From Bradyrhizobium nivariense (GTDB lineage: Bacteria; Pseudomonadota; Alphaproteobacteria; Rhizobiales; Xanthobacteraceae): a DNA stretch of 64,000 nucleotides. A program made the position numbers and the translations under genes. Position 1 is the stretch's first letter; each line of letters begins with the position of its first letter. The DNA lies in NCBI RefSeq assembly GCF_029846715.1, contig NZ_JARVWW010000012.1:1-64000 (forward strand), read 5' to 3'. Of this stretch, positions 33,884 to 42,755 are shown one piece after another. Under the pieces are notes generated by a model. It was not told the DNA's origin. It made no database searches and worked only from the letters and a program-made list of their open reading frames with translations.

Positions 33884-34777
33884 TCACAGCGGCGCGACGA
33901 CCTTCTCGGCGCATTTGAGGAAGGTGCGGATCAGCGGGCTGTGAGAGTCCCGCCGCCAGCACACCGCGATGTCGATGGAGTCGGTCGCATCCCGCAGCGG
34001 CCGGAACACGATGCCGCGCGGCGCCCCGAGCTGGGCGCAGGCGGGCAGGATGGCGAGGCCTTCACCGGCCAGCACCAGGCTCATTGCCGAATGCACCGTC
34101 TCGACCCGGCCGGCGATCGGCATCACGATTTGGTGCCGCCGCAGCAAGGCCGTGACCGCGGAGGAGGCGGGGTCCTGGTCCGGACGGGGCAGCGCGATCA
34201 GCGGGCGGCCTTGCAACCGCGCCATCGGCACCGAGCCCAGGCGGGCGAGCGGCGAGCGGATCGGCATCGCCAGCATGAACGGTTGCGCGCCGATCCGCGC
34301 CACCTGGATCTCGGGATGATGGATCGCCGGCATGCACAGCGCGACCGTGACGCTGCGGTCGAGCAGCCGCGCCTCGCGGGTCGAGGCGCTGAGCTCGGCG
34401 AAATCGAGATCGACGCCGGGAATGGACCGCCGCAGCTCGGGGATCAGGCGCGGCAGCACTGCATTTGCCAGCACGAACATGTATCCGACCGAGATTCGCC
34501 CGCGCCGCCCGGATGCAACCGCGCGGGCGGCTTCGGCGCCGTCGGCCGCGAGCGCCAGCGCCTCGCCGGCGCGCGCGAACAGCGCCTGGCCCGCCTCGGT
34601 CAGGTCCATGCCGCGCGTGCCGCGGCGGAACAGCGGCGCGCCGATCTCCCCTTCGAGCTTGCGGATCTGGACCGAAAGCGGCGGCTGCGCCATCCGCAGC
34701 CGTTCGGCGGCCTTGCCGACGCTGCGCGCCTCGGCGACGGCGACGAAATAACGGAGCCGGCGAAGATCCATTGGCAT
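33884..34777 (-). CDS. LysR family transcriptional regulator
   Basis: Regulator of 297 residues. The N-terminal HTH is LRRLRYFVAVAEARSVGKAAERLRMAQPPLSVQIRKLEGEIG, followed by a LysR substrate-binding domain. The start is ATG 34777 or 34771; both lack a strong ribosome site. It is divergent from the amidase and peptide-transport genes and probably controls them. Two palindromic T-N11-A-like sites lie at its start (34776-34815). Confidence 0.88.
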   Translation of the reverse strand: MPMDLRRLRYFVAVAEARSVGKAAERLRMAQPPLSVQIRKLEGEIGAPLFRRGTRGMDLTEAGQALFARAGEALALAADGAEAARAVASGRRGRISVGYMFVLANAVLPRLIPELRRSIPGVDLDFAELSASTREARLLDRSVTVALCMPAIHHPEIQVARIGAQPFMLAMPIRSPLARLGSVPMARLQGRPLIALPRPDQDPASSAVTALLRRHQIVMPIAGRVETVHSAMSLVLAGEGLAILPACAQLGAPRGIVFRPLRDATDSIDIAVCWRRDSHSPLIRTFLKCAEKVVAPL

Positions 34778-34815
34778 ACCGAAATCGTATGGATTGACCA
34801 CCAAAATCGTATTGG
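34776..34815. promoter_or_regulatory. Putative LysR binding sites
   Basis: ATAC-CGAAATC-GTAT (34776-34790) and CCAA-AATCGTA-TTGG (34801-34815) are two inverted repeats sharing the core AAATCGTAT. The first fits T-N11-A and overlaps the LysR start, as expected for autorepression; the second faces the amidase promoter. The rest of the gap to 34895 shows nothing further. Confidence 0.5.
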
Positions 34816-34895
34816 ACGGCGAGTTAACAAAACTGTCATTCTCGCTGTCAATGTCTTTGGGCCAACGGCGGCCCGCTTCGGAGCGTGATGTGACG

Positions 34896-36317
34896 ATGAA
34901 CGGCGATCCCTGCCTGCTGTCCGCGACCGAACTGCGCGGCCTCCTCGCCGAAAAGCAGATTTCCCCTGTCGAGCTCGTCAGCGCCGTGCTCGCGCGCGCC
35001 GAGGCGCTCCAGCCCCAGTTGAACTGCTTCATCACGCTCTGCGGCGACGCGGCGATGGCAGAGGCGCGCGCGGCCGAGCGCAAGATGCTGGCCGGCGAGC
35101 CGCTCGGCCTGCTGCACGGCATCCCCGTCACCGTCAAGGACATCGTCAACACCAGGGGCGTGAAGACCACTTTCGGCGCCGTTCCCTACAAGGACAACGT
35201 TCCGAACGAGGATGCCGTCGCGGTTGCAAGGCTGCGTGCGCAAGGTGCCATCCTGATCGGCAAGACCACCACGCCGGAATTCGGCAGCAAATGCCTGACC
35301 GACTCGCCGCTGTTCGGCCGCACCCGCAATGCGTGGAGCAGGGAGCGGTCGTCGGGCGGCTCCAGCGGCGGTGCGGCAGTGGCGGTGGCGAGCGGCATCG
35401 CGCCGCTTGCGATCGCGACCGATGGTGGCGGCTCGACGCGAATTCCCGCCGCCTGCAACGGCGTGGTCGGGCTGAAGCAGAGCAACGGCGTGATCCCGCA
35501 TAGCCAGGCGCTGGACGTCTTCGGCAACCAGACCTATGTCACGCCGATGACGCGAACCGTCGCCGACACCGCGCTGATGATGCAGGCGATGGCCGGCGAG
35601 GATTCTTGCGATCCCTGGTCGATCGGCGTCGCCGTGCCCGATTTCATCGGCACGGCCGCTCCGCGCGGCGATCTGCGTGGGCAGAAAATCCTGTACTGCC
35701 TGTCGCCGCCCGGACGCCCTGTCTCTGCCGATGTCGAGGCCGGCTTCAAGGCGAGCCTCGACCGGCTGGCGGGCCTGGGTGTCGAACTCGAGGAGTTTTC
35801 CGGCGAGGGGTTCGACATCGAACCGATCTGGCGCGCCATCAATCACACGGTCTGGCGGACGCGTTTTGCAAAACTCGCGGCCGAGCACGGGGATGCGCTG
35901 AGCGAGGCGTTCCTCAAGCAGCTTGCGCTCGCCACCGACGTCAGCGGCGTCGCCTATCAGGAAGCGATGTTCGCGCGCACGGCGTTGTTCCGCCGGGTGC
36001 AATCCCTGCTTGCGCGTGGGCATCTCTTGGCGATGCCGACCATCACCCGCACCGCGCTGCCGATCGAGCAGGACCTGTTCGGCAGCATCGAGATCGACGG
36101 CAAGCACTTTGACAGCGTCCGACCGCACTGGTTCCCCTGGACCATGCCGTTCAACATGACCGGGCACCCCGCGATCAGTCTGCCCTGCGGCTTCGGCCGC
36201 GACGGCCTGCCGATCGCCCTTCAGTTCGTCGGCCGCTTCCGCAGCGATGCGGACTTGCTGCGCGTGAGCGCGCTGTTCGAGGCTTCGCATGACCTCCTGT
36301 CCCGCTGGCCGGCTTGA
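34896..36317 (+). CDS. Amidase (amidase signature family)
   Basis: Amidohydrolase of 473 residues. The Ser-cisSer-Lys triad is visible: K81 (VTVKDIVN), S156/S157 in SSGGSSGG, and the nucleophile S180 in DGGGSTRIPA. ATG 34896 has GGAG just upstream and is preferred over an in-frame ATG 102 bp earlier. Neighbouring genes encode a dipeptide-type importer, so it may hydrolyse an imported amide, aryl-amide or peptide-like compound. The substrate is not evident. Confidence 0.9.
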   Translation: MNGDPCLLSATELRGLLAEKQISPVELVSAVLARAEALQPQLNCFITLCGDAAMAEARAAERKMLAGEPLGLLHGIPVTVKDIVNTRGVKTTFGAVPYKDNVPNEDAVAVARLRAQGAILIGKTTTPEFGSKCLTDSPLFGRTRNAWSRERSSGGSSGGAAVAVASGIAPLAIATDGGGSTRIPAACNGVVGLKQSNGVIPHSQALDVFGNQTYVTPMTRTVADTALMMQAMAGEDSCDPWSIGVAVPDFIGTAAPRGDLRGQKILYCLSPPGRPVSADVEAGFKASLDRLAGLGVELEEFSGEGFDIEPIWRAINHTVWRTRFAKLAAEHGDALSEAFLKQLALATDVSGVAYQEAMFARTALFRRVQSLLARGHLLAMPTITRTALPIEQDLFGSIEIDGKHFDSVRPHWFPWTMPFNMTGHPAISLPCGFGRDGLPIALQFVGRFRSDADLLRVSALFEASHDLLSRWPA

Positions 36318-36328
36318 GGAGATGGGCA

Positions 36329-36373
36329 TGCAAAGGACTTGTTTGCAAAGGAGTTCTTTGCAAAGGACTTGCC
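36329..36373. repeat. 15-bp tandem repeat, three copies
   Basis: TGCAAAGGACTTGTT, TGCAAAGGAGTTCTT and TGCAAAGGACTTGCC run in direct array, starting 12 bp after the amidase stop. No gene is visible here. Confidence 0.85.
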
Positions 36374-36424
36374 TCCGGCGCCCGGACATGTTGATCGTGC
36401 CGCGGATGAGCCCTGAATCCGAGC

Positions 36425-36664
36425 GCGCATGAGCGTATTTGTCCCGATGCGGCATGGCGCCCGCAACCCCCCCGGTGTCGTCCTGGCGAAAGCCGGGACC
36501 CATACCGCGGAATCTATCGGTGGCGGACGGTGCCAGTACCGGAGGACCAGTCTTCGCCAAATCGCTCACTGGGGTTATCGCGACGAGCGCGAAGCGCTCG
36601 CTCGGGGGTCCTGGCCTTCGCCAGGACGACGTCGGAGCTCGTGAGCGCATGAGCGTATTTGTCC
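36425..36664. repeat. Palindromic repeat element flanked by 20-bp direct repeats
   Basis: GCGCATGAGCGTATTTGTCC occurs at 36425-36444 and again at 36645-36664. The second copy contains the real permease start. Between them lies a palindromic element (about 36474-36630) with ends GTGTCGTCCTGGCGAAAGCC and CTTCGCCAGGACGAC. The layout looks like insertion with duplication of the permease start. Positions 36318-36648 hold no other gene. Confidence 0.75.
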
Positions 36665-37599
36665 TCCGACGTCTGCTGACCTTGCTGGCGACGCTGGTCG
36701 GCGCATCCGTGATCATTTTCCTGGTGCTGGATGCTCTTCCGGGCAACGCCGCGCAGATGCTGATGGGCGCCGATGCCTCGGCCGACGCGGTGCGTGCGCT
36801 CACCGTCAAGCTCGGGCTCGACCAGCCGCTGGCGGTTCGCTATTTGCAATGGATCAAGGGTCTCCTCGTCGGCGACCTCGGCAACAGCTATGTCTACGGC
36901 ACGCCGGTAGCCAGCCTGATCGCGGAGCGGCTGGTGCTGACCATTCCGCTCGCGATCATGTCGATGCTGATCACGGTGACGCTGGCGCTTTCGGCCGGCA
37001 TCTACACCGCCGCCAACCACAACAAGCTCGGCGACGTCGGCGTGATGTCGCTGACGCAGGTGGGCATCGCGCTGCCGAATTTCTGGTTTGCGATCCTGCT
37101 GGTGCTGTTGTTCTCGGTGCGGCTGCAATGGCTCTCCGCGGGCGGCTTTCCCGGCTGGGAGGACGGCATCTGGCTCGGCATCAAGTCGCTGCTGCTGCCG
37201 GCGGTCTCGCTCGCCGTGGTGCAGGCCGCGATCCTCGCGCGCGTCACGCGCTCGGCGGTGCTGGAAGTGCTGCGTGAAGACTTCGTCCGCACGGCGCGCG
37301 CGAAGGGGCTCGGCAAACGCGAGGTGCTGTGGCGCCACGTGCTGCGCAACGCCATGATCCCGGTGATGACGGTGATGGGGCTGCAATTCGCCAATCTGCT
37401 CGCCGGCACCATCGTGATCGAGAACGTGTTCTATCTGCCCGGCCTCGGCCGCCTGATCTTCCAGTCGATCGCCAACCGCGACCTGATCGTGGTGCGCAAC
37501 TGCGTGATGCTGCTCGCCACCATGGTCGTCATCGTCAATTTCGTGGTCGACGTGCTCTATGCCTTCGTCGATCCCCGCATCAAGGTCCACGATTTGTGA
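36649..37599 (+). CDS. Peptide/nickel-type ABC transporter permease (DppB-like)
   Basis: Permease of 316 residues. It has the DppB/OppB hallmarks: N-terminal RRLLTLLATLVGASVIIFLVLDALPG, then LGLDQPLAVRYLQWI, and the EAA-type loop RTARAKGLGKREVLWRHVLRNAMIP near residue 215. ATG 36649 is the start; an identical start context 220 bp upstream leads only into the repeat. It is coupled to the next permease by a GTGA overlap. Confidence 0.92.
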   Translation: MSVFVLRRLLTLLATLVGASVIIFLVLDALPGNAAQMLMGADASADAVRALTVKLGLDQPLAVRYLQWIKGLLVGDLGNSYVYGTPVASLIAERLVLTIPLAIMSMLITVTLALSAGIYTAANHNKLGDVGVMSLTQVGIALPNFWFAILLVLLFSVRLQWLSAGGFPGWEDGIWLGIKSLLLPAVSLAVVQAAILARVTRSAVLEVLREDFVRTARAKGLGKREVLWRHVLRNAMIPVMTVMGLQFANLLAGTIVIENVFYLPGLGRLIFQSIANRDLIVVRNCVMLLATMVVIVNFVVDVLYAFVDPRIKVHDL

Positions 37600-38489
37600 G
37601 CGCGCCGCTGACCACCCTCGTCGACGCACCGGCCGCAACGCGCCCTCTGCCGGCCCGGACCTTCTGGCGCCGCGCGCTGCGTCATCGCAGCTTCGTGCTC
37701 GGCGGCGCGCTGAGCCTGCTGGTTCTCGCCTCGGCCCTGTTGTCGCTGGTGTGGACGCCCTGGTCACCCTATGAGATTGACATCGCGTCAAAACTCCGGC
37801 CGCCCTCGGCGGCGCACTGGCTCGGCACCGACGTCTTCGGCCGCGACATCGTCTCGCTGCTGCTCGCGGGCGCGCGCTCCACCATCATGGTCGGCATCAT
37901 CGCCGTGAGCATCGGTCTCACCTCCGGCGTCTGCCTCGGCCTGGTCGCATCGGCAAAGCGCGGCTGGACCGAAGAGATCATCATGCGCTTCACCGATTTC
38001 ACCTTCGCCTTTCCGGCCGTGCTCTCCGCCATCATGCTCTCTGCGGTCGTCGGGCCCGGCATGGTGACCTCGATCGTCGCCATCGGCATTTTCCAGATCC
38101 CGACGCTGACCCGGCTGACGCGCGGCTCGGCCAACGCGATCTGGGCGCGCGAATTCGTGCTGGCCGCGCGCGCCGCGGGGAAAGGGTCTTTCCGCATCAC
38201 CATCGAGCACGTCCTGCCCAACATCCTGTCGATCCTGATCGTGCAAGCGACTATCCAGTTCGCGCTCGCGATTCTTGCGGAGGCCGCCTTGTCCTATCTC
38301 GGACTCGGCACGCAGCCGCCGCAGCCCTCCTGGGGCCGCATGCTGAACGACGCACAGACGCTGCTGTTCCAGTCGCCGATGCTCGCGGTCTATCCGGGCG
38401 CTGCGATTGCGATTGCGGTGCTCGGCCTCAATCTGCTGGGCGACGGACTGCGCGATCTGTTCGATCCAAGACTGGCGCGGGAGCGGTGA
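37596..38489 (+). CDS. Peptide/nickel-type ABC transporter permease (DppC-like)
   Basis: Permease of 297 residues. The DppC pattern includes WSPYEIDIASKLRPPSAAHWLGTDVFGRDIVSLLLAGARSTI and an EAA-like loop LAARAAGKGSFRITIEHVLPNI. The GTG start at 37596 overlaps the stop of the DppB-like gene. Together they form the channel. Confidence 0.92.
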   Translation: MSAPLTTLVDAPAATRPLPARTFWRRALRHRSFVLGGALSLLVLASALLSLVWTPWSPYEIDIASKLRPPSAAHWLGTDVFGRDIVSLLLAGARSTIMVGIIAVSIGLTSGVCLGLVASAKRGWTEEIIMRFTDFTFAFPAVLSAIMLSAVVGPGMVTSIVAIGIFQIPTLTRLTRGSANAIWAREFVLAARAAGKGSFRITIEHVLPNILSILIVQATIQFALAILAEAALSYLGLGTQPPQPSWGRMLNDAQTLLFQSPMLAVYPGAAIAIAVLGLNLLGDGLRDLFDPRLARER

Positions 38490-38491
38490 CC

Positions 38492-39505
38492 ATGGCTGAT
38501 CCCGCAACCAAGCCGTTGATCGCGGTCGAAAATCTCGGCCTGCGCCTCAACACCAGCCGCGGGCCGGCGCAGGCCGTGCGCGGCGTCAGCTTCGTCCTGA
38601 AGCGCGGCGAGACGCTCGGGCTCGTCGGCGAATCCGGCTGCGGCAAGTCGGTGACGGCGCTGTCGCTGATGGGGCTGCTGCCGGACAGCGCCGTGGTCTC
38701 GGGCAGCATCAAGCTCGATGGTAACGAGCTCTCTGGGCTTTCGGACGCCGACTATTGCGGCTTGCGCGGCAATCGGATCAGCATGATCTTCCAGGAGCCG
38801 ATGACCGCGCTCAACCCGATGCACACGATCGGGGACCAGGTCGCCGAGCCGCTGCGGCGTCACAGGAAATACTCGGCATCGCAGGCGCGCAAGGAGACGA
38901 TCGCCTTGCTCGATCGTGTCGGGCTGCCCGATCCGGCCAGGCGCGTCGATGCCTATCCGCACCAGTTTTCCGGCGGCCAGCGCCAGCGCGTCACCATCGC
39001 GATGGCGCTCGCCTGCGAGCCCGACCTGCTGATCGCGGACGAGCCGACCACGGCGCTCGACGTCACCATCCAGGGCCAGATCCTCGACCTCATCGCCGAC
39101 CTCGTCGAGGAGCGCGGCATGTCGATGATCCTGATCTCGCACGATCTCGGCGTCATCGCCGAGAACGTGCAACGCATGATGGTGATGTATGGCGGCACGG
39201 TCGTCGAGAGCGGACCGACCGACGAGGTGTTCCGCCGCATGGGCCATCCCTACACGCAGGGCCTGTTCTGCGCCCGGCCGAAGCTCGGCGCACGCAAGGG
39301 GACGCGGCTGACGACGATATCGGGCACAGTGCCGGAGCTCGCCGATCTGCCGTCCGGCTGTACCTTTGCCGATCGGTGTCCGCTCGTGATCGAGCAGTGT
39401 CGGGTCGCGCTTCCACCGATGGTGGACGTCGGACCTGGCCACGTCGTGCGCTGCATCCGGACGGATGTGTCGATGGCCGAACGCGTCGGAGCGTTGTCCG
39501 CATGA
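38492..39505 (+). CDS. Peptide ABC transporter ATP-binding protein (DppD-like)
   Basis: ATPase of about 337 residues. Walker A is GESGCGKSVTALSL, the signature FSGGQRQRVTIAMAL, and Walker B LLIADEPTTALDV. The C-terminal oligopeptide extension has three cysteines (GCTFADRCPLVIEQC) that in this family can hold an Fe-S cluster. ATG 38492 is preferred because GGGAG at 38479-38483 is well spaced; a GTG at 38486 is the alternative. Confidence 0.92.
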   Translation: MADPATKPLIAVENLGLRLNTSRGPAQAVRGVSFVLKRGETLGLVGESGCGKSVTALSLMGLLPDSAVVSGSIKLDGNELSGLSDADYCGLRGNRISMIFQEPMTALNPMHTIGDQVAEPLRRHRKYSASQARKETIALLDRVGLPDPARRVDAYPHQFSGGQRQRVTIAMALACEPDLLIADEPTTALDVTIQGQILDLIADLVEERGMSMILISHDLGVIAENVQRMMVMYGGTVVESGPTDEVFRRMGHPYTQGLFCARPKLGARKGTRLTTISGTVPELADLPSGCTFADRCPLVIEQCRVALPPMVDVGPGHVVRCIRTDVSMAERVGALSA

Positions 39506-40506
39506 GCACCGCGCCTCTTCTCGACGTGAAGGATCTCGAGCAGCGCTACACGCTGCCGCGCGAAAGCCTGTTCCGCCCGCCGGGGCAGGTGCGCGCCCTC
39601 AATGGTGTCAGCGTGCGGGTCGATGCCGGCAAGAGCCTCGGCATCGTCGGCGAATCCGGCTCTGGTAAATCCACCTTCGCGCGGGTGGTGATGGCGCTGG
39701 AGCGTCCGACAGCGGGACAGGTCGCGCTGCTCGGGCGCGATCTCAACCGCATCTCCGCCGACGAGCTGCGCCGCGCGCGCCGCGATTTCCAGATGGTGTT
39801 CCAGGATCCCTACGGATCGCTCGACCCGCGCCAGACCATCGCGCGGATCGTCGCCGAGCCGCTGACCGTGCTGGAGGGCGCCGACCGCACCGTTTTTCGC
39901 ACGCGCGTTTCCGCGGTGCTGCGGCAGGTGGGACTGCGCGATGCCGACATGGAGAAATACCCGCACGAATTCTCCGGCGGCCAGCGCCAACGCATCGCGA
40001 TCGCGCGCGCGCTGATCACCCAGCCGAAGCTGATCGTCGCCGACGAGCCGGTCTCCGCGCTCGACGTCTCCGTGCAGGCGCAGGTCTTGAACCTGATGCA
40101 GGATCTCCAGGATCAGTTCGGCCTGAGCTACGTCCTGATCAGCCACGACCTCGCCGTCGTCGACTATCTCTGCGACGAGGTTGCGGTGATGTATCTCGGC
40201 CGGATCGTCGAGCAGGGCCGGCCGGAGGATTTGTTCGAGCGCTGCGCCCATCCCTATACGCGAGCGCTGCTGGATGCCGTGCCGCGGGCGCGCGCCGGCG
40301 GCGGCCGGCGCCGGCGCGGGGCCCAGGCAATCGCCTCGCAATCGGCGGCCGCGACCGGGTGTCCTTATGTGTCGCGGTGCGCGCTCGCCGACCAGCATTG
40401 CCGCGAGGTTCTGCCTGAGCTACGCAGGGTGGGCGAGACGCATCTCGCCGCCTGCCACAGGGCGGAGGCCGTGATGGAGTTGCCGCAATTGCCCGTGGAA
40501 GGTTAG
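39502..40506 (+). CDS. Peptide ABC transporter ATP-binding protein (DppF-like)
   Basis: Second ATPase of 334 residues. Walker A GESGSGKSTFARV, signature FSGGQRQRIAIARAL and Walker B LIVADEPVSALDV. The C-terminal extension again has clustered cysteines (GCPYVSRCALADQHC). ATG 39502 overlaps the DppD-like stop. Confidence 0.92.
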   Translation: MSTAPLLDVKDLEQRYTLPRESLFRPPGQVRALNGVSVRVDAGKSLGIVGESGSGKSTFARVVMALERPTAGQVALLGRDLNRISADELRRARRDFQMVFQDPYGSLDPRQTIARIVAEPLTVLEGADRTVFRTRVSAVLRQVGLRDADMEKYPHEFSGGQRQRIAIARALITQPKLIVADEPVSALDVSVQAQVLNLMQDLQDQFGLSYVLISHDLAVVDYLCDEVAVMYLGRIVEQGRPEDLFERCAHPYTRALLDAVPRARAGGGRRRRGAQAIASQSAAATGCPYVSRCALADQHCREVLPELRRVGETHLAACHRAEAVMELPQLPVEG

Positions 40507-40560
40507 CGTCCGCGGCGGGATTAGCGTAGGCTGGGACAAGAGAAGGCCGGGGAGTTACGT

Positions 40561-42057
40561 ATGTTCAGGAAACTATCCATCGTCGCATTTGCCGCCGCGC
40601 TTGCCGCGGCACCGTTGCCGGTGCTGGCGCAGAGCAAGAAGGACAGCGTCGTCATGGCAATGGCGCTGGAGCCGCCGGGGCTCGATCCCACCAACGCCGC
40701 CGCCGCCGCGATCGCCGAAGTCACGCTCTACAACATCTATGAGACGCTGACCAAGATCAACGAGGACGGCACCACTTCGCCCCTGCTGGCGGAGAGCTGG
40801 ACTGCTTCGCCCGACCTGAAGACCTATACGTTCAAGCTGCGCAAGGGCGTCAAATTCCACAATGGCGAGCCGTTCGATTCCGCGGCGGTGAAGTTCTCGT
40901 TCGAGCGCAATGCGGTCGCTACCAGCACCAACAAGGACAAGAGCCTGTTCCAGAGCTTCGAGTCCGTTGCCGCGCCCGATCCCGACACGGTCGTGATCAC
41001 CCTGAAGAACTCCGAGCCGAACCTGCCGTTCTTGCTGGGACAGGCGAGCGGCTCGATCGTCGAACCGAAGAGCGCTGCCACCAATGTCACGCAGCCGGTC
41101 GGCACCGGACCCTATCAGCTCGGCGCCTGGGCCAAGGGCTCCTCGATGACCTTGAACAAATGGGCGGACTACCGCAACGCCGCCGCGATCAAGCTCTCGA
41201 AGGTGACGATCCGCTTCATCTCCGATCCGTCCGCGCAGACCGCGGCGCTGCTGTCGGGCGACGTCGACGCGTTTCCACGCGTGGCGGCCCAGCGCACCAT
41301 CGCGCAGTTCAAGGCCGATCCGCGCTTCACCGTGCTGGTCGGCGGCTCCCGCGCCAAGACCATCGTCGCCATCAACGAACGCAAGAAGCCGCTCGATGAC
41401 GTCCGCGTGCGTCGCGCCATCCTCGCGGCGATTGATCGCAAGGCGATGATCGACGGCGCGGTCGACGGCTTCGGCACGCCGATCGGCAGCTTCTACGTGC
41501 CGAGCGCGCTCGGTTATGTCGATACCACCGGTATCAACCCCTACGACCCCGAGAAGGCCAAGAAGCTGCTCGCCGAGGCCGGCATCACCACCCCGCTCGA
41601 GCTGTCGCTCAAGCTGCCGCCGCCGTCCTATGCGCGGCAGGGCGGCGAGATCCTTGCGGCCCAGCTTGCCAAGGTCGGCATCATCGCCAAGATCGAGAAC
41701 GTCGAATGGGCGCAATGGCTGTCGCAGGTGTTCGCCGGCAACGGTCCGCACAATTTCGACCTCACCATCGTCAGCCATGTCGAGCCGTTCGACCTCGTCA
41801 AGATCACCGAGCCGGACTACTATCTCGGCTACAACAACGAAGCGTTCAACGCGCTCTACAAGCAGATCGTGTCGACGCCGGACGAGGCTGCCCGTGCCAA
41901 GCTCCTCGGCGACGCCCAGCGCATGCTGGCAACCGACGCCGTCTCCGGCTATTTGTACCAGCCGCAGCTGATCACCATCACCAACAAGAAGCTGAAGGGC
42001 GTCTGGAAGGACGTGCCGCAATACGAGAACGATTTCTCGACGTGGGCGTGGGAGTAG
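40561..42057 (+). CDS. Peptide/nickel-type ABC transporter substrate-binding protein (SBP family 5)
   Basis: Periplasmic protein of 498 residues with a signal peptide to about residue 22 (PLPVLAQ). SBP_bac_5 features are YNIYETLTKINEDGTTSPLLAESW, YTFKLRKGVKFHNGEPFD and VGTGPYQLGAW. It is last in the operon for permease, permease, ATPase, ATPase and binding protein, 54 bp downstream of the second ATPase gene. With the upstream amidase it suggests uptake and hydrolysis of an amide-containing compound. Confidence 0.92.
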   Translation: MFRKLSIVAFAAALAAAPLPVLAQSKKDSVVMAMALEPPGLDPTNAAAAAIAEVTLYNIYETLTKINEDGTTSPLLAESWTASPDLKTYTFKLRKGVKFHNGEPFDSAAVKFSFERNAVATSTNKDKSLFQSFESVAAPDPDTVVITLKNSEPNLPFLLGQASGSIVEPKSAATNVTQPVGTGPYQLGAWAKGSSMTLNKWADYRNAAAIKLSKVTIRFISDPSAQTAALLSGDVDAFPRVAAQRTIAQFKADPRFTVLVGGSRAKTIVAINERKKPLDDVRVRRAILAAIDRKAMIDGAVDGFGTPIGSFYVPSALGYVDTTGINPYDPEKAKKLLAEAGITTPLELSLKLPPPSYARQGGEILAAQLAKVGIIAKIENVEWAQWLSQVFAGNGPHNFDLTIVSHVEPFDLVKITEPDYYLGYNNEAFNALYKQIVSTPDEAARAKLLGDAQRMLATDAVSGYLYQPQLITITNKKLKGVWKDVPQYENDFSTWAWE

Positions 42058-42170
42058 GGGGCTTGAGTCTGCAGCTCTGGCGTCTGAATGTAGATCTAAC
42101 ACCGTCACGCTGAGGTGGCCGCTTCTTCAGCGGCCCTCGAAGGGCGACGGCCCGGCTGCATCTCGGCCGT

Positions 42171-42231
42171 TCATCCTTCGAGGCTCGCTCTGCGGTGCTT
42201 TGCACCGCAACCTCGCACCTCAGGATGACGG
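42171..42231 (+). repeat. Palindromic repeat, family CCTTCGAGG...CCTCAGGATGACGG, copy 1
   Basis: TCATCCTTCGAGGCT (42171-42185), a stem GCGGTGC-TTT-GCACCGC (42192-42208) and ACCTCAGGATGACGG at the end. A partial similar stretch precedes it from about 42105 (CCGTCACGCTGAGGTGG). The gap 42058-42419 is filled by this copy and copy 2; no other gene is seen. Confidence 0.8.
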
Positions 42232-42363
42232 AATGAGAGGCGAAGTCGGACCGAAGCGCTCAAAACGATGTAGAGCCGTCGGCGCACTCAAAAGTTGCTT
42301 CATTGAACATTGACAACAAGCACGCTGCCGTCATCCCCGCGCACCGCGAAGCGGTTGTCGCTG

Positions 42364-42415
42364 GAGGTGCGAGCCGTGCGGTGCAAAGCACCGTACGGAG
42401 AGCCTCGAAGGATGA
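42364..42415 (-). repeat. Palindromic repeat, same family, inverted copy 2
   Basis: Reads GAGGTGCGAG, a stem GGTGC-AAA-GCACC (42380-42392) and AGCCTCGAAGGATGA (42401-42415), the reverse complement of the copy 1 layout. It ends 4 bp before the GIY-YIG start, and its conserved end provides the AAGGA ribosome site. Confidence 0.8.
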
Positions 42416-42419
42416 GGTT

Positions 42420-42728
42420 GTGGGCATCTATGTCTACATGCTGCGCTGTGCGGATGGCTCTTTCTACATTGGAAGCGCCACTGGCGAGGACACATCCAAG
42501 CGCGTCGACGAGCACAATGCGGGTGCCTATCAAGGATACACCTATTCGAGACGGCCGGTCGTTCTCGTGTGGTCGGAGTATTTCGATCGGATCACTGACG
42601 GCATTGCGGCCGAGCGGCAGCTCAAGGGATCGAGCCGAGCCAAAAAGGAGGCGCTCATTCGTTCGGATTGGAAATCGGTGAGCCAGCTTGCGCGGAGACG
42701 CGCGGGAGCGCCGAAGTCCAAGAAGTAA
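42420..42728 (+). CDS. GIY-YIG nuclease family protein
   Basis: Small protein of 102 residues. The GIY-YIG pattern is YVYMLRCADGSFYIG, followed by RVDEHNAG, TYSRRPVVLVWSEYF and the catalytic-glutamate region AAERQLKGSSRAKKEALI. It is of the standalone YhbQ/UPF0213 type. GTG 42420 is chosen because the first motif Tyr must be included; the open frame upstream (TTG 42303) translates a palindromic repeat. Copies of that repeat flank the gene, inverted upstream and direct downstream. Function is unknown; standalone members can act as structure-specific nucleases. Confidence 0.8.
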   Translation: MGIYVYMLRCADGSFYIGSATGEDTSKRVDEHNAGAYQGYTYSRRPVVLVWSEYFDRITDGIAAERQLKGSSRAKKEALIRSDWKSVSQLARRRAGAPKSKK

Positions 42729-42755
42729 GCGCTAGTCCGGTTACAGATGGGCCGT

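Noticed and set aside
42303..42419. Upstream TTG start for the GIY-YIG protein
   Set aside because: It would translate a palindromic repeat into a variable leader; the conserved domain begins at the GTG at 42420.
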